Below are positions 16,559 through 26,701 of a DNA stretch of 64,000 nucleotides, piece after piece. The translations under genes and the position numbers were made by a program. The stretch's first letter is position 1. Every line of letters begins with the position of its first letter. The notes under the pieces were generated by a model, which had not been told where the DNA came from, ran no database searches, and saw only the letters and a list, made by a program, of their open reading frames with translations. Source of the DNA: JBFMFH01 sp964481395 (GTDB lineage Bacteria; Acidobacteriota; Vicinamibacteria; Vicinamibacterales; JAKQTR01); contig CAYZYG010000012.1 in assembly GCA_964481395.1 (NCBI GenBank), positions 6,704-70,703 of the forward strand, given 5' to 3'.

Positions 16559-17055
16559 GAGCGGACAAGATCTACCTCGTCGGGTTCATGGCAGCCGGCA
16601 AGAGTTCCATCGCGCGCGAGGCAGCCCGCCGGCTCGGCTGGCGGGCGGAGGACGTGGACGACCGGATCGAGGCCCGTGAGGGCATGCGCGTGTCGCGCAT
16701 CTTCGCCGTAAAGGGTGAGGCCTACTTCCGCGCGGCCGAGCGTGCCGTCGTCTACGACCTCCTGCCCCCGAGGCATCTGGTGGTGGCGACCGGCGGCGGT
16801 ACCTTCGTCGATCCCGGCAGCCGTGCCGCGATGCGCGCCGATGGCGCCGTGGTGTGGATTGACGTTCCGCTGGACGTGCTGGTCGCACGAATTCCGCTCG
16901 ACGGGAGCCGCCCGCTCGCCGCGAGCCGTTCGCAGCTCGACCTGCTGTACGCCCAGCGGCGGGCGGCCTACGAGCACGCCCACGTCCGCCTCGAGGGGGC
17001 GCGGCGATCGGTCGGCCAGATCGTTGACGACCTGCTGGAGTGGCTCGGGATCTGA
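16555..17055 (+). CDS. aroK: Shikimate kinase
   Basis: 166 residues. It phosphorylates shikimate, the step before AroA. The Walker A loop is GFMAAGKSSIA (residues 9-19), the shikimate-binding Asp residues are in EDVDDRIE, and GGGTFVDPGSRAAM is the conserved GGG region. The lid Arg is in IPLDGSRPLA. Its ATG overlaps the aroA stop, and the phosphoesterase gene starts seven bases downstream. Some gluconate and other small-molecule kinases look similar, but the pairing with aroA decides the call. Confidence 0.9.
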   Translation: MRADKIYLVGFMAAGKSSIAREAARRLGWRAEDVDDRIEAREGMRVSRIFAVKGEAYFRAAERAVVYDLLPPRHLVVATGGGTFVDPGSRAAMRADGAVVWIDVPLDVLVARIPLDGSRPLAASRSQLDLLYAQRRAAYEHAHVRLEGARRSVGQIVDDLLEWLGI

Positions 17056-17061
17056 CGATCG

Positions 17062-17799
17062 ATGCGCTACCTCGTCCTCTCCGACATCCACGCCAACATC
17101 GATGCCCTTGAGGCTGTCCTCGAGGATGCGGCGCGGCGGGCGTTCAGCCGGGTCCTGCTCCTGGGCGATTTGGTCGGTTACGGAGCCGCACCGGGCGCCG
17201 TGATCGATCGGATCCGGGAGTTGCCTCTCGCCGCGGCAGTGCGAGGCAATCACGACAAGGTGATCGCCGGACTGGCGGACGGCTCCGAATTCAACACCAT
17301 CGCCCGGCGCGCGGCGGCCTGGACCGCTTCGGTTCTGACGCCCGAGCACCGGACGTACCTGGCCGGTCTTCCGGTAGGCCCGGTCTTTCTCGAGGATGGG
17401 GTGGAAATCTGCCACGGTTCGCCGGAGAACGAGGACCTCTACGTGTTCGACAGCCTCGACGCCATCGCCTCGCTTCAGGCGTCACGCCGGCCGCTCTGCC
17501 TGTTCGGGCACACGCACAAGCCGCTGGCCGTCTCCCTCGGCCGAGATGAACTCGTCTATCTGGCGTGCGGGCCGGACGCGCACGTGGCATGGCCGCCGGA
17601 CGCCCGGTCTCTGGTGAACGTCGGGGCGGTCGGGCAACCGCGCGACGGAGACGCGCGCGCCGCGTACGGCATCATCGACACCGACGAACGACGGGTAGAA
17701 TTCGTTCGGCTGTCCTACCCGATCGATCGTGCACAGGCTCGCATTCGGGCCGCCGGCCTTCCGGAGCCCCTCGCGGCGCGGCTCCAGGTCGGCCGCTAA
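17062..17799 (+). CDS. Metallophosphoesterase (YfcE/diadenosine tetraphosphatase-like)
   Basis: 245 residues. The calcineurin-like metal ligands are clear: LSDIHANIDALEAVL (DxH), GDLVGYGAAP (GDxxxYG), VRGNHDK (GNHD), EICHGSP and LFGHTHKPL (GHTH). The family contains symmetrical and asymmetrical Ap4A hydrolases and cyclic-nucleotide phosphodiesterases; the substrate is not set by sequence. It is the third gene of an aroA-aroK operon and its last four bases overlap the end of a convergent small gene. Confidence 0.85.
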   Translation: MRYLVLSDIHANIDALEAVLEDAARRAFSRVLLLGDLVGYGAAPGAVIDRIRELPLAAAVRGNHDKVIAGLADGSEFNTIARRAAAWTASVLTPEHRTYLAGLPVGPVFLEDGVEICHGSPENEDLYVFDSLDAIASLQASRRPLCLFGHTHKPLAVSLGRDELVYLACGPDAHVAWPPDARSLVNVGAVGQPRDGDARAAYGIIDTDERRVEFVRLSYPIDRAQARIRAAGLPEPLAARLQVGR

Positions 17800-17987
17800 C
17801 CTGCCGTCGTCGCCTTCGGCGGAGCTGCTGCCTTTGCCGCCTTTCGCGCGGCCGCCTCTTCGCGCTTCCGCAGTTCGGCGGCGAAGGCGTCACGCGCGGC
17901 GCGCGATCCGAGAATCCAGCCGATCACGATTCCCAGAACGATGGTGCCCGGGATGTAGAGGAAATGGCCGGCGCCCATCTCTCCCAT
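17796..17987 (-). CDS. Small single-pass membrane protein following ccmD
   Basis: 63 residues from the ATG at 17987, starting eight bases after the ccmD-like stop. One transmembrane helix (about residues 8-28, FLYIPGTIVLGIVIGWILGS) is followed by a charged, Ala/Lys/Glu-rich helix that could form a coiled coil. The size and topology resemble CcmD, but the preceding gene is the better CcmD match. It is probably an accessory subunit of the Ccm system. Confidence 0.6.
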   Translation of the reverse strand: MGEMGAGHFLYIPGTIVLGIVIGWILGSRAARDAFAAELRKREEAAARKAAKAAAPPKATTAG

Positions 17988-17995
17988 GGCGGACT

Positions 17996-18310
17996 CTACT
18001 CCTGCGCGGAGCCGACGCGCCGCGCCAACTCCGCGATCTCGTGTTCGATCCGTCTGACCCGCCGCCAGATCGACCACACGTAGACCAGCAGCGCAACCCA
18101 GACGAAACCGTAGGCGGCGATCACCATCGGAGCCGCCGGCAACTGTTCCACCGCCGGGAGCTGCGCTGCCGGAACGTACTCGTCCTGGCCCGCAGGTGGG
18201 GGCTGCTGCTGGGCCAGGGCCGGCGCCGCGCCGGCCAGACTGACGAGCAGGATGGCGGCCGCGGCCGCCAGGCGCATCCGTATCTGCATCACCGACCTCA
18301 CCTTCGTCAC
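17996..18310 (-). CDS. ccmD: CcmD-like small haem-exporter subunit with added signal peptide
   Basis: 104 residues. The C-terminal 40 (IAAYGFVWVALLVYVWSIW then RRVRRIEHEIAELARRV) is a typical CcmD: one helix followed by a basic coiled segment. CcmD tethers CcmE to the CcmABC complex. Unusually, it carries an N-terminal signal-like segment ending SLAGAAPALAQ and a Pro/Gln-rich spacer before the CcmD part. The ATG at 18310 overlaps the ccmC stop by four bases; an internal ATG eight codons in is an alternative. Confidence 0.75.
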   Translation of the reverse strand: MTKVRSVMQIRMRLAAAAAILLVSLAGAAPALAQQQPPPAGQDEYVPAAQLPAVEQLPAAPMVIAAYGFVWVALLVYVWSIWRRVRRIEHEIAELARRVGSAQE

Positions 18311-18963
18311 TCGACGGCCCGGTACAGATCTTCTACGCGGGCGCGCTGGTCTTCGAGCCGTTTGCGGACTGTCAGCAACACCAGGTACAGGGCCAGAAAC
18401 GAGAATACCGCGAACCAGAACGGCAGCCGCATCTCAGGAGCCAGCGTGGGCACGACGGTGGTTTTCGGGTGCAGCGTCCGCCAGTAGTTCACCGAGACGT
18501 ACACGAACGGGACGTTCGCCATCCCGAACAGCGCCATCGCGGCGCCGAGTTTCTCGGACCCCGGCCCGCCGAATCGCCTGACCAGCAGGTAGGCCACGAA
18601 GATCATCCACAGCAGCAGAGACGAGGTCAGGCGCGCGTCCCACTGCCACCACACACCCCAGGCCTTGCGGGCCCAGATCGGACCGGTCACCAGGACGATC
18701 AGGCCGAACACCACCGTCAGTTCGCCGGCGGCGACGGCGAGGCGGTCGGCCGCGGGCTTTCTGCGGAAGAGGAAGACCGCGCTGGCGATCCCGCACACGA
18801 AGGCCGACAGGAACAGCATCATGGCCGACGGCACGTGGTAGTAGAAGATCTTCTGGATGAGGCCCATCGTCGACTCGTACGGCGCCTGGGCGACGAGCAC
18901 CGGTGCCAGAGCGAATGCGGCGGCGAGCAGCAACGTCAGGGGCGTGATGGCGTTCGACATCAT
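18307..18963 (-). CDS. ccmC: Haem exporter protein CcmC
   Basis: 218 residues with six hydrophobic segments. The tryptophan-rich haem-handling WWD motif is GPIWARKAWGVWWQWDARL (about residues 94-112), flanked by His residues in KIFYYHVPSAMM and WRTLHPKTT. CcmC loads haem onto CcmE at the outer face of the inner membrane. It lies between ccmB (46 bases upstream) and ccmD (overlapping). Confidence 0.92.
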   Translation of the reverse strand: MMSNAITPLTLLLAAAFALAPVLVAQAPYESTMGLIQKIFYYHVPSAMMLFLSAFVCGIASAVFLFRRKPAADRLAVAAGELTVVFGLIVLVTGPIWARKAWGVWWQWDARLTSSLLLWMIFVAYLLVRRFGGPGSEKLGAAMALFGMANVPFVYVSVNYWRTLHPKTTVVPTLAPEMRLPFWFAVFSFLALYLVLLTVRKRLEDQRARVEDLYRAVE

Positions 18964-19008
18964 GGTCGTCTCGGCGCGTTCGAGGAACGCGGCCGTCCCG
19001 TCAGCGAT

Positions 19009-19692
19009 TCACTCCGTCATGAGGGGCTCGAACGTCCACAGCGACAGTGTGATGAACACCACGTCGAAGAAGACGAGCAGCGACACCCAGAATCGCGCCA
19101 TGGCCACGTCCGGGACGGGCTGCAGCAAGGCCGCGGTGCCTCGGACTCCCGCGATGATGACCGGGATCGTGATGGGATACAAGAGCACCGGCAGCAGCAC
19201 GTCGCGGCTCCGGGCCCGCACGAGCATGGCCGCGAACAGGGTTCCGACCGACGCAAAGCCAATCGTTCCCGCTCCGAGCAGGGCACCCATCCAGAGGGGA
19301 CTCGCCGAGAAGCGGGCATCGAACAGCAGGGCCACCAGCGGGACGAGGATGACCTCCACGCCCAGGAGCAGCGTGACGATCCCTGCCAGCTTGCCCACGT
19401 AGATCGCGGGCCGGTCGCCCGGCGCGAGCATGAGGGCCCGCAGCGTCTCCGTGTGCCGCTCACGCTCGAAGGTCCGTCCGAGCGCCAGGGTGCCGCCGAA
19501 CGCGATCGCGATCCACAGGATGCCGGCGGCGGCGCCTTCCATGGGCGCTCCGTCGCGGACCAGCGCGAAGGCGAAGACGAGGACGCACGACACGGCGAAG
19601 AACAGCGTCGTGTAGACGATCTCACGACTTCGCGTCTCCACCATGATGTCCTTGCGCATCACGACCCACGCGACGTCCACGAATCGATTCAT
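19009..19692 (-). CDS. ccmB: Haem exporter permease CcmB
   Basis: 227 residues, about six hydrophobic segments. RKDIMVETRSREIVYTTLFF at the start and FGGTLALGRTFERERHTET are conserved CcmB sequences. It is the membrane subunit of the CcmAB ABC complex that releases haem-loaded CcmE. Its start overlaps the ccmA stop by four bases. Confidence 0.92.
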   Translation of the reverse strand: MNRFVDVAWVVMRKDIMVETRSREIVYTTLFFAVSCVLVFAFALVRDGAPMEGAAAGILWIAIAFGGTLALGRTFERERHTETLRALMLAPGDRPAIYVGKLAGIVTLLLGVEVILVPLVALLFDARFSASPLWMGALLGAGTIGFASVGTLFAAMLVRARSRDVLLPVLLYPITIPVIIAGVRGTAALLQPVPDVAMARFWVSLLVFFDVVFITLSLWTFEPLMTE

Positions 19693-20408
19693 GCGGGCCG
19701 CCCTTCAGCGGGAGCGGCAACGGTCCGCCGGTACCGTTCGCGCAGATCCTGGGCGCCGTCGCTCACGACGAGCAGCCGCCCGTCGCGCAGCACGACGGCC
19801 CGATCGAGCAGTCCCTCGGCCATGTCCAGGTCGTGCGTCGCGACGATGACGATGCGTCCGTCCGCGCGGAGTTCGCGGAGCCGAGCCGCCAGCGCCTGGG
19901 CCGACGCGTCATCGAGGCCGGTAAAGGGCTCGTCGAGCAGCAGCAGCCGGGGTTCGTGCAAGAGCGCCCGCTCGAGCGCCAGTCGTTGCCGCATGCCGCG
20001 GGAGAACGCGGCCACGGGATCGGTGGCCCGCTCCTGCAGGCGCGCCCGGCCGAGCGCCGCGTGGACGCGATCCGCGACGCGGTCCAGGCCGTAGAGGCGC
20101 GCGAAGAACTCGAGATTCTCGCCCGCGGTCAACTCGGGATACAGGTAGAGGTCGTGACCCAGCAGACCGATGCGCCCCCGCAGAGCCGGGCCGGCCGACC
20201 GCGCGTCCCGATCTCCGTAGCGGACGTCACCGGAAGACGGCGCGAGCAGGGTGGACAGGATGGCGAGCAGCGTCGACTTGCCGGCGCCATTCGGTCCCAG
20301 CAGGCCCAGAATCTCCCCGCGCCGGCACTCGAAGCTGACTCGATGGAGGGCCCGCCGCCGTCCGAAGTGGCGCGAGACGTCTCGGATGACGAGGCGGTCG
20401 AAGTCCAC
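19689..20408 (-). CDS. ccmA: Haem exporter ATP-binding protein CcmA
   Basis: 239 residues. Walker A is GLLGPNGAGKSTLLAIL (about residues 35-51), the signature is FSRGMRQRLALERALL and Walker B is LLLLDEPFTGLD. HDLYLYPELTAGENLEFFARLYG is the Q-loop-to-signature segment often seen in CcmA. ATP hydrolysis by CcmAB powers release of holo-CcmE. The gene follows the carboxypeptidase-regulatory-like protein with only two bases between. Confidence 0.92.
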   Translation of the reverse strand: MDFDRLVIRDVSRHFGRRRALHRVSFECRRGEILGLLGPNGAGKSTLLAILSTLLAPSSGDVRYGDRDARSAGPALRGRIGLLGHDLYLYPELTAGENLEFFARLYGLDRVADRVHAALGRARLQERATDPVAAFSRGMRQRLALERALLHEPRLLLLDEPFTGLDDASAQALAARLRELRADGRIVIVATHDLDMAEGLLDRAVVLRDGRLLVVSDGAQDLRERYRRTVAAPAEGRPA

Positions 20409-20410
20409 GG

Positions 20411-21634
20411 TTACCCGGCCCGACTCGATGGCCCGCCGGCCGCCGGGCGATCGTCGAGTTCGCCGTAGATGCGCTCGAGTTGCGCCATGAGTGCCTCTCG
20501 GCGTTCGGCCCGGCGCGACGGATCTCCTCCCGACGTGTGCGCCTGCTCGATCTTGGCCAACTCCGCCATCGCCCGATCGCGCCGTTCTTCGAGACGAGCG
20601 CGGCGAAGCTGCCCGGCGGATCGCCTGCCGGTGGACGAGGCGGCCCAGACGCCGATGCCGATGATCAGGATCGCGAGCGCCAGCGTGACGTTGCGCCCCA
20701 GCCGGCTCCGGTGCGGCAAGCCGCTCAGGTCGATCGAGAGCGGGGTTCCGGCCGCGAGTACCGGCGCCTGCCCGAAGAGGAAGGCGTGCTGCTCACCCGG
20801 CATGCTGTTGACCGACGCGAACTGCTCGGACCCGAGCTGTACGGCGCCGAGTTGCGTCACCACGACCTGGACGGGTGTCCAGGCGATCGGGAATGCCTGC
20901 GTGAGCCTGCGGGAGGTCCCCGCTGACGCCAGGCCGTACGCCAGCTGGATCGGTGTCGTGCCCGGCTGAATGGGTCCCGTAATCGTCGCCGTTCGCCCGC
21001 GAAGGGTCATCTGCGTCGAGGAACCCTCCAGCGGTGATGGAGACTGGGCCTCGGCGGGCAGCTCGAAGACCAGCTCTCGGGCGGGAGTCACGGCGGTGCC
21101 GGACGGATTGACGAGTTCGAGCAGGTAGAAGACTTCGAGTTCGTCGTCGTTGAACTCGATGTGGATCCGGCTCTGCCCCCCGAACGCCACTTCACCGACC
21201 GGAATCGGGGCGCCCGTGGCCAGGGGCGGCGCCCCAGCCGCGCCTTCACCGGCGACGCCGCCCACGCCCGCGGCCAGGAGCACGCGCACGCCCGACTCGG
21301 ACGGCACCGGGAAGTTCTGCGATTCGAGACGCTCGCCGTCCACCTCGGCGTAGGCGTGAACCGAGACCCCGGCGGGAATGTCGGCGAAGGTCGCGCGGCC
21401 CGTTTCATCGGTCGTCGCGCGGCGCGTTTCCCCGCCGAAGTGCAGTTCAACCGGGTGCCCCGGAACGTCGTTGCCGATCTCCCCCCGGACAAGCCGCACC
21501 ACGATGGTTCCGGGAGGTGTGTCGGACATGGGCATCGGGATGCCGGCCATCTGCCGGGCGTCGGGCATCTGGGCGGAGGCCGGTGGCGCACCGAGCCAGG
21601 CCAGCACGAGAAGGAACGCGATCGCATGACGCAT
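20411..21634 (-). CDS. Secreted/membrane protein with carboxypeptidase-regulatory-like fold, in ccm operon
   Basis: 407 residues from the ATG at 21634, sharing one base with the upstream stop (TGATG). A signal peptide ends near APPASAQ. Residues about 40-125 form a beta-sandwich of the carboxypeptidase-regulatory type (TDETGRATFADIPAGVSVHAYAE). A second beta-rich region follows, then one membrane helix near residue 320 (NVTLALAILIIGIGVWAAS). The tail is charged, with heptad-like RLEERRDRAMAELAKIEQA. It has no place in the classical Ccm system. A periplasmic chaperone or assembly role is inference. Confidence 0.6.
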   Translation of the reverse strand: MRHAIAFLLVLAWLGAPPASAQMPDARQMAGIPMPMSDTPPGTIVVRLVRGEIGNDVPGHPVELHFGGETRRATTDETGRATFADIPAGVSVHAYAEVDGERLESQNFPVPSESGVRVLLAAGVGGVAGEGAAGAPPLATGAPIPVGEVAFGGQSRIHIEFNDDELEVFYLLELVNPSGTAVTPARELVFELPAEAQSPSPLEGSSTQMTLRGRTATITGPIQPGTTPIQLAYGLASAGTSRRLTQAFPIAWTPVQVVVTQLGAVQLGSEQFASVNSMPGEQHAFLFGQAPVLAAGTPLSIDLSGLPHRSRLGRNVTLALAILIIGIGVWAASSTGRRSAGQLRRARLEERRDRAMAELAKIEQAHTSGGDPSRRAERREALMAQLERIYGELDDRPAAGGPSSRAG

Positions 21635-22233
21635 CACGCCGCTCCCCCGGACAGCGCCGTGCCGCATCCCTTGCAGAATCGCGCATCCCCGTCGTTCGGC
21701 GTCCCGCACGAAGCGCATGTGCGCGCGTCACGCGTCACGGCTGGCGGGCCGGGGCGCGGCGGCACGGGCTTGCCAATCAGCGCCGCAAGGTCGCCTTCGA
21801 TGCGCGCACGGTATCCGGTGTCGCCGTCGAGCTGCCGGATGAGACCGGCGGCCCGCTGGCGCAGTCGGCCCGACATCTCCTGGAAGTCGGCGTCGGAGAT
21901 CTTCTTCATCGCGCGATCGAACTCGATCTCCTTGATCGATCGCAACACGAGCATCTTCTCGCGTTCGAGCGCGGCCCTCGTGCGTCCCGCGACCATCTCG
22001 GCCTGTTCACCGGACTCGGCGCTGAGGAACGGCTCGACCGTCCGGAAGACGGCGATCGCCACGAGTGCCGCCGCGCCGATGCTCAGGACGACCAGCACCG
22101 TGTTCTCAGGGCGCGTGCCGCCCGTCACCACCGCGCCGGCTGCCGCGGCGGCCAGGCTGCCGACGAGCAGCAGATGCCACGGACGCAGGCCTCCAGCGGC
22201 CTGTTCAGCCGGCGTCTCGACCTTGCCTTTCAT
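21634..22233 (-). CDS. Membrane protein with coiled coil and C-terminal zinc ribbon, in ccm operon
   Basis: 199 residues. Two hydrophobic helices (about 20-40 and 45-65) are followed by a helical segment KMLVLRSIKEIEFDRAMKKI and DADFQEMSGRLRQRAAGL. The C-terminus is a zinc ribbon, CASCGTPNDGDARFCKGCG (two CxxC pairs). The helical part recalls the N-terminal module of CcmI-type proteins, which occupy a similar position in other ccm operons. It starts 15 bases after ccmF. Exact role unknown. Confidence 0.65.
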   Translation of the reverse strand: MKGKVETPAEQAAGGLRPWHLLLVGSLAAAAAGAVVTGGTRPENTVLVVLSIGAAALVAIAVFRTVEPFLSAESGEQAEMVAGRTRAALEREKMLVLRSIKEIEFDRAMKKISDADFQEMSGRLRQRAAGLIRQLDGDTGYRARIEGDLAALIGKPVPPRPGPPAVTRDARTCASCGTPNDGDARFCKGCGTALSGGAA

Positions 22234-22248
22234 GCCCGCTCCTGATCC

Positions 22249-24246
<1,998 letters not shown>

Positions 24247-24355
24247 AGGTCGGATCCACCTACAGGAAGGGGCCGCCCGCGCCCCCAAGCGGGGCCGGGG
24301 CAAACACGTAGGTTGTCGGAATCACGTCGTCAGCCGGGTACGGGCCGCCGAGCCG

Positions 24356-24772
24356 TCACGCGCCCGGGCTGCCTTGCCCTTTCTTCGGCTCGTACTTGGA
24401 CGGGCACTTCGCCATGACGCCGTTGGGCGCAACCTCGAACCCCTCGGGTCGGAGCACGCCCTTCAGCACCACTTCGGAGTCGTCCTTGAAGGTGTCGGGC
24501 ACGATGCCCGTGTACACAGCGTCGACCACCGCGCCCTTCGACTGCACTTTGAACCGGTATTCGAGGGAGTCGCGCTTGCGGAGGATCGAATCTTTGACCA
24601 CGAAGCCATGGAGCTGGAGGTTCTTCCCCTCCCACTGCCCGGGGTCCGCCATGACCTCGTCGACGTGCTTGTAGTATTCGGTCCCCTCGCTCAGCGTCGA
24701 ATAGAGCAGGCCGCCCAGGGCCACGACCAGCACGAGGCTCGTGAGACCGACTTTGAGGGCTCTTTGTCTCAT
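24356..24772 (-). CDS. ccmE: Cytochrome c maturation haem chaperone CcmE, Cys variant
   Basis: 138 residues. One N-terminal membrane anchor (about 9-28) is followed by the OB-fold domain (LQLHGFVVKDSI, VDAVYTGIVPDTFKDD, VVLKGVL). The haem-attachment site in classical CcmE is HxxxY; here it is CPSKY, with Cys123 and Tyr127. This CxxxY form is known from Desulfovibrio-type Ccm systems and archaea. It is the first gene of the operon, behind a promoter at 24804-24833. Confidence 0.92.
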   Translation of the reverse strand: MRQRALKVGLTSLVLVVALGGLLYSTLSEGTEYYKHVDEVMADPGQWEGKNLQLHGFVVKDSILRKRDSLEYRFKVQSKGAVVDAVYTGIVPDTFKDDSEVVLKGVLRPEGFEVAPNGVMAKCPSKYEPKKGQGSPGA

Positions 24773-24803
24773 GTGTCTACAGTTTGCGAGTTCCGTCTCA
24801 GAC

Positions 24804-24833
24804 AGGATACCGCCCCGCGTCGAGGCCCGTCAA
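24804..24833 (-). promoter_or_regulatory. Promoter of the ccm operon
   Basis: On the minus strand, TTGACG (24833-24828), an 18-base spacer and TATCCT (24809-24804). The expected start is near 24797, 25 bases before the ccmE ATG. It sits directly after the maf stop, so the ccm genes can be transcribed independently of maf. Confidence 0.5.
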
Positions 24834-24837
24834 TTCT

Positions 24838-25407
24838 TCAACGGGGCGCTGGCGGCCCCAGGCGGGCGAGCAGGCGTCTGACCGATGCGATGGGAAGGCC
24901 GATGACCGTGTCGAGGTTTCCGTCGACGAGGCGGCAGAAGCGCGACGCCAGCCCCTGGATCGCGTAGCCCCCGGCCTTGTCGTACGGTTCCCGGGTACCG
25001 ACGTACCAGGCGATCTCGTCCTCCGTCAGGTCCGCGACGGCCACGCTCGCCCGGTCGAGTTCGGCCGCTTCCAGGCCGCCGACGCGCAGGGAGACGCCGG
25101 TCATCACGGTGTGAACCCGGTTCGACAGCCGACGCAGCATGCGGCCGGCGTCGGCCGGGCCTGTCGGTTTGCCCAGCACCTCGCCGTCGACCACGACCTC
25201 CGTGTCGGCTGCGAGGACCACGCGCCCCGGATAACGGGAGGCCACGAGCGCCGACTTGTCCGACGCGACCCGGGTGACGTAGGCGTCGGCCGGCTCACCG
25301 GGGCTTCTGGCCTCCTCGACGTCGGCCGGGACGACATCGAAGTCGAACCCGGCTGCCTGCAGCAGCTCCGCGCGGCGCGGCGACGCCGACGCAAGGACGA
25401 GACGCAT
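24838..25407 (-). CDS. maf: Maf-family nucleotide pyrophosphatase
   Basis: 189 residues from the ATG at 25407. LVLASASPRRAELLQAAG at the N-terminus is the Maf signature. SDKSALV, LAADTEVVVDGEVLGKP and YAIQGLASRF are the other conserved blocks. Members hydrolyse non-canonical or canonical nucleoside triphosphates (dTTP/UTP or m7GTP types). It is divergent from the DUF721 gene, 41 bases away. Confidence 0.9.
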   Translation of the reverse strand: MRLVLASASPRRAELLQAAGFDFDVVPADVEEARSPGEPADAYVTRVASDKSALVASRYPGRVVLAADTEVVVDGEVLGKPTGPADAGRMLRRLSNRVHTVMTGVSLRVGGLEAAELDRASVAVADLTEDEIAWYVGTREPYDKAGGYAIQGLASRFCRLVDGNLDTVIGLPIASVRRLLARLGPPAPR

Positions 25408-25448
25408 GTCCGGATGATACACTGTCGCCCCGGTCCTCGCGCGGCACC

Positions 25449-25856
25449 ATGAAGCCCATCCAGCCGATCATGTCCGACGTCGTCGCCAGGCTCGTCAGGC
25501 CGGCACCCCTGTCCGCAGAGAAGGTGCTCTTCGCGTGGCGGACGGCCGTGGGCCCGGCCATCGCCCGCGTGACGGTAGTCCGGTTACGGAGCGACGGCTG
25601 CCTGCTCGTCAGTCTTCAGGACGAGCGCTGGCGCCCTGAGCTCGAACGCGCCGGCAGCCTCGTGCGCGAGCGCCTGACCGCGGTGCTGGGCGCGGATGTG
25701 CTGCGCGACGTGAAACTGGTCGCGGAGCCGGTCCCGGTCCGGCGCCGCCCGTCCCGGAGCAGGGCGTCATCGGTCCGCCCGTCGCCCCCGGCCGCGACCG
25801 GGCCTGCAGTCGAACCAACCCGCGCCCCCGCGTCCACGAGAAGGAGAACGCGATGA
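25449..25856 (+). CDS. DciA-like protein (DUF721)
   Basis: 135 residues. The N-terminal 95 match the DciA/DUF721 fold: VLFAWRTAVGPAIARVT, then SDGCLLVSLQDERWRPELER. DciA proteins help load the replicative helicase in bacteria that lack DnaC or DnaI. The C-terminal 40 residues are Pro/Arg-rich and probably disordered. The stop overlaps the next gene's ATG by four bases. Confidence 0.75.
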   Translation: MKPIQPIMSDVVARLVRPAPLSAEKVLFAWRTAVGPAIARVTVVRLRSDGCLLVSLQDERWRPELERAGSLVRERLTAVLGADVLRDVKLVAEPVPVRRRPSRSRASSVRPSPPAATGPAVEPTRAPASTRRRTR

Positions 25857-26701
25857 TCAAGACAGTTGGCGTCGTTGGTGCCGGAACCATGGGGAACGGC
25901 ATCGCTCAGGTGTTCGCCCAGGCGGGCTATCAGGTCATCGTCCAGGACATCGCCGCGAAGGCGCTCGACCGGGCGAAGACGACCATTGAAAAGAGCCTGG
26001 GCAAGTTCGTCGAGAAAGGCAAGCTGCCAGCGGCCGACCGTGACGCGGCCCTCGGCCGTCTCGCGTTTGAGAGCAGCCTGGACGCCATTGCGGGCGTCGA
26101 CTACGTCGTGGAGGCGGCCCTCGAGGACTTCCCGATCAAGAAGGATCTGTTTACGAAACTCGACGCGCTGACGAGGCCGGAGGTCATGCTGACCTCCAAC
26201 ACCTCGTCGATCTCGATCACGGCCATCGCGGCCGTGACGAAGCGGCCCGACCGCGTGCTCGGCATGCACTTCATGAATCCCGTGCCGTTGATGGCCCTCG
26301 TCGAACTCATCCGCGGACAGGCAACGTCACCCGAGTCCGTCCAGACGGCCGTCGACCTCTGCAGCACGCTCGGGAAGACGCCGGTGGAGTCGGCCGACTA
26401 TCCCGGATTCATCGCGAACCGGCTGCTGATGCCCCTCATCAACGAAGCGATCTACGCGGTGATGGAGGGCGTGGGTACGCCCGAAGCCGTGGACACCGTG
26501 ATGAAGCTCGGCGCGAACCATCCGATGGGGCCGCTGGCGCTGGCCGATCTCATCGGGCTCGACGTGTGCCTGGCGATCATGAACGTCATCCACGACGGGC
26601 TCGGCGATCCGAAATACCGTCCGTGCCCGCTGCTGAAGCGGATGGTGGCGGCGGGACACTTCGGGCGCAAGAGCGGCAAGGGGTTCTACAACTACAGTTG
26701 A
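25853..26701 (+). CDS. hbd: 3-hydroxybutyryl-CoA dehydrogenase
   Basis: 282 residues. The Rossmann motif is VGVVGAGTMGNGIAQVFAQ (residues 4-22). LTSNTSSISITAIA and the catalytic His in VLGMHFMNPVP are followed by FIANRLLMPLINEAI and DLIGLDVCLAIM, all canonical for NAD(P)-dependent 3-hydroxyacyl-CoA dehydrogenase. A strong AAGGAGA lies seven bases before the ATG. No other beta-oxidation or butyrate gene is adjacent, so the pathway is not set. Confidence 0.92.
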   Translation: MIKTVGVVGAGTMGNGIAQVFAQAGYQVIVQDIAAKALDRAKTTIEKSLGKFVEKGKLPAADRDAALGRLAFESSLDAIAGVDYVVEAALEDFPIKKDLFTKLDALTRPEVMLTSNTSSISITAIAAVTKRPDRVLGMHFMNPVPLMALVELIRGQATSPESVQTAVDLCSTLGKTPVESADYPGFIANRLLMPLINEAIYAVMEGVGTPEAVDTVMKLGANHPMGPLALADLIGLDVCLAIMNVIHDGLGDPKYRPCPLLKRMVAAGHFGRKSGKGFYNYS

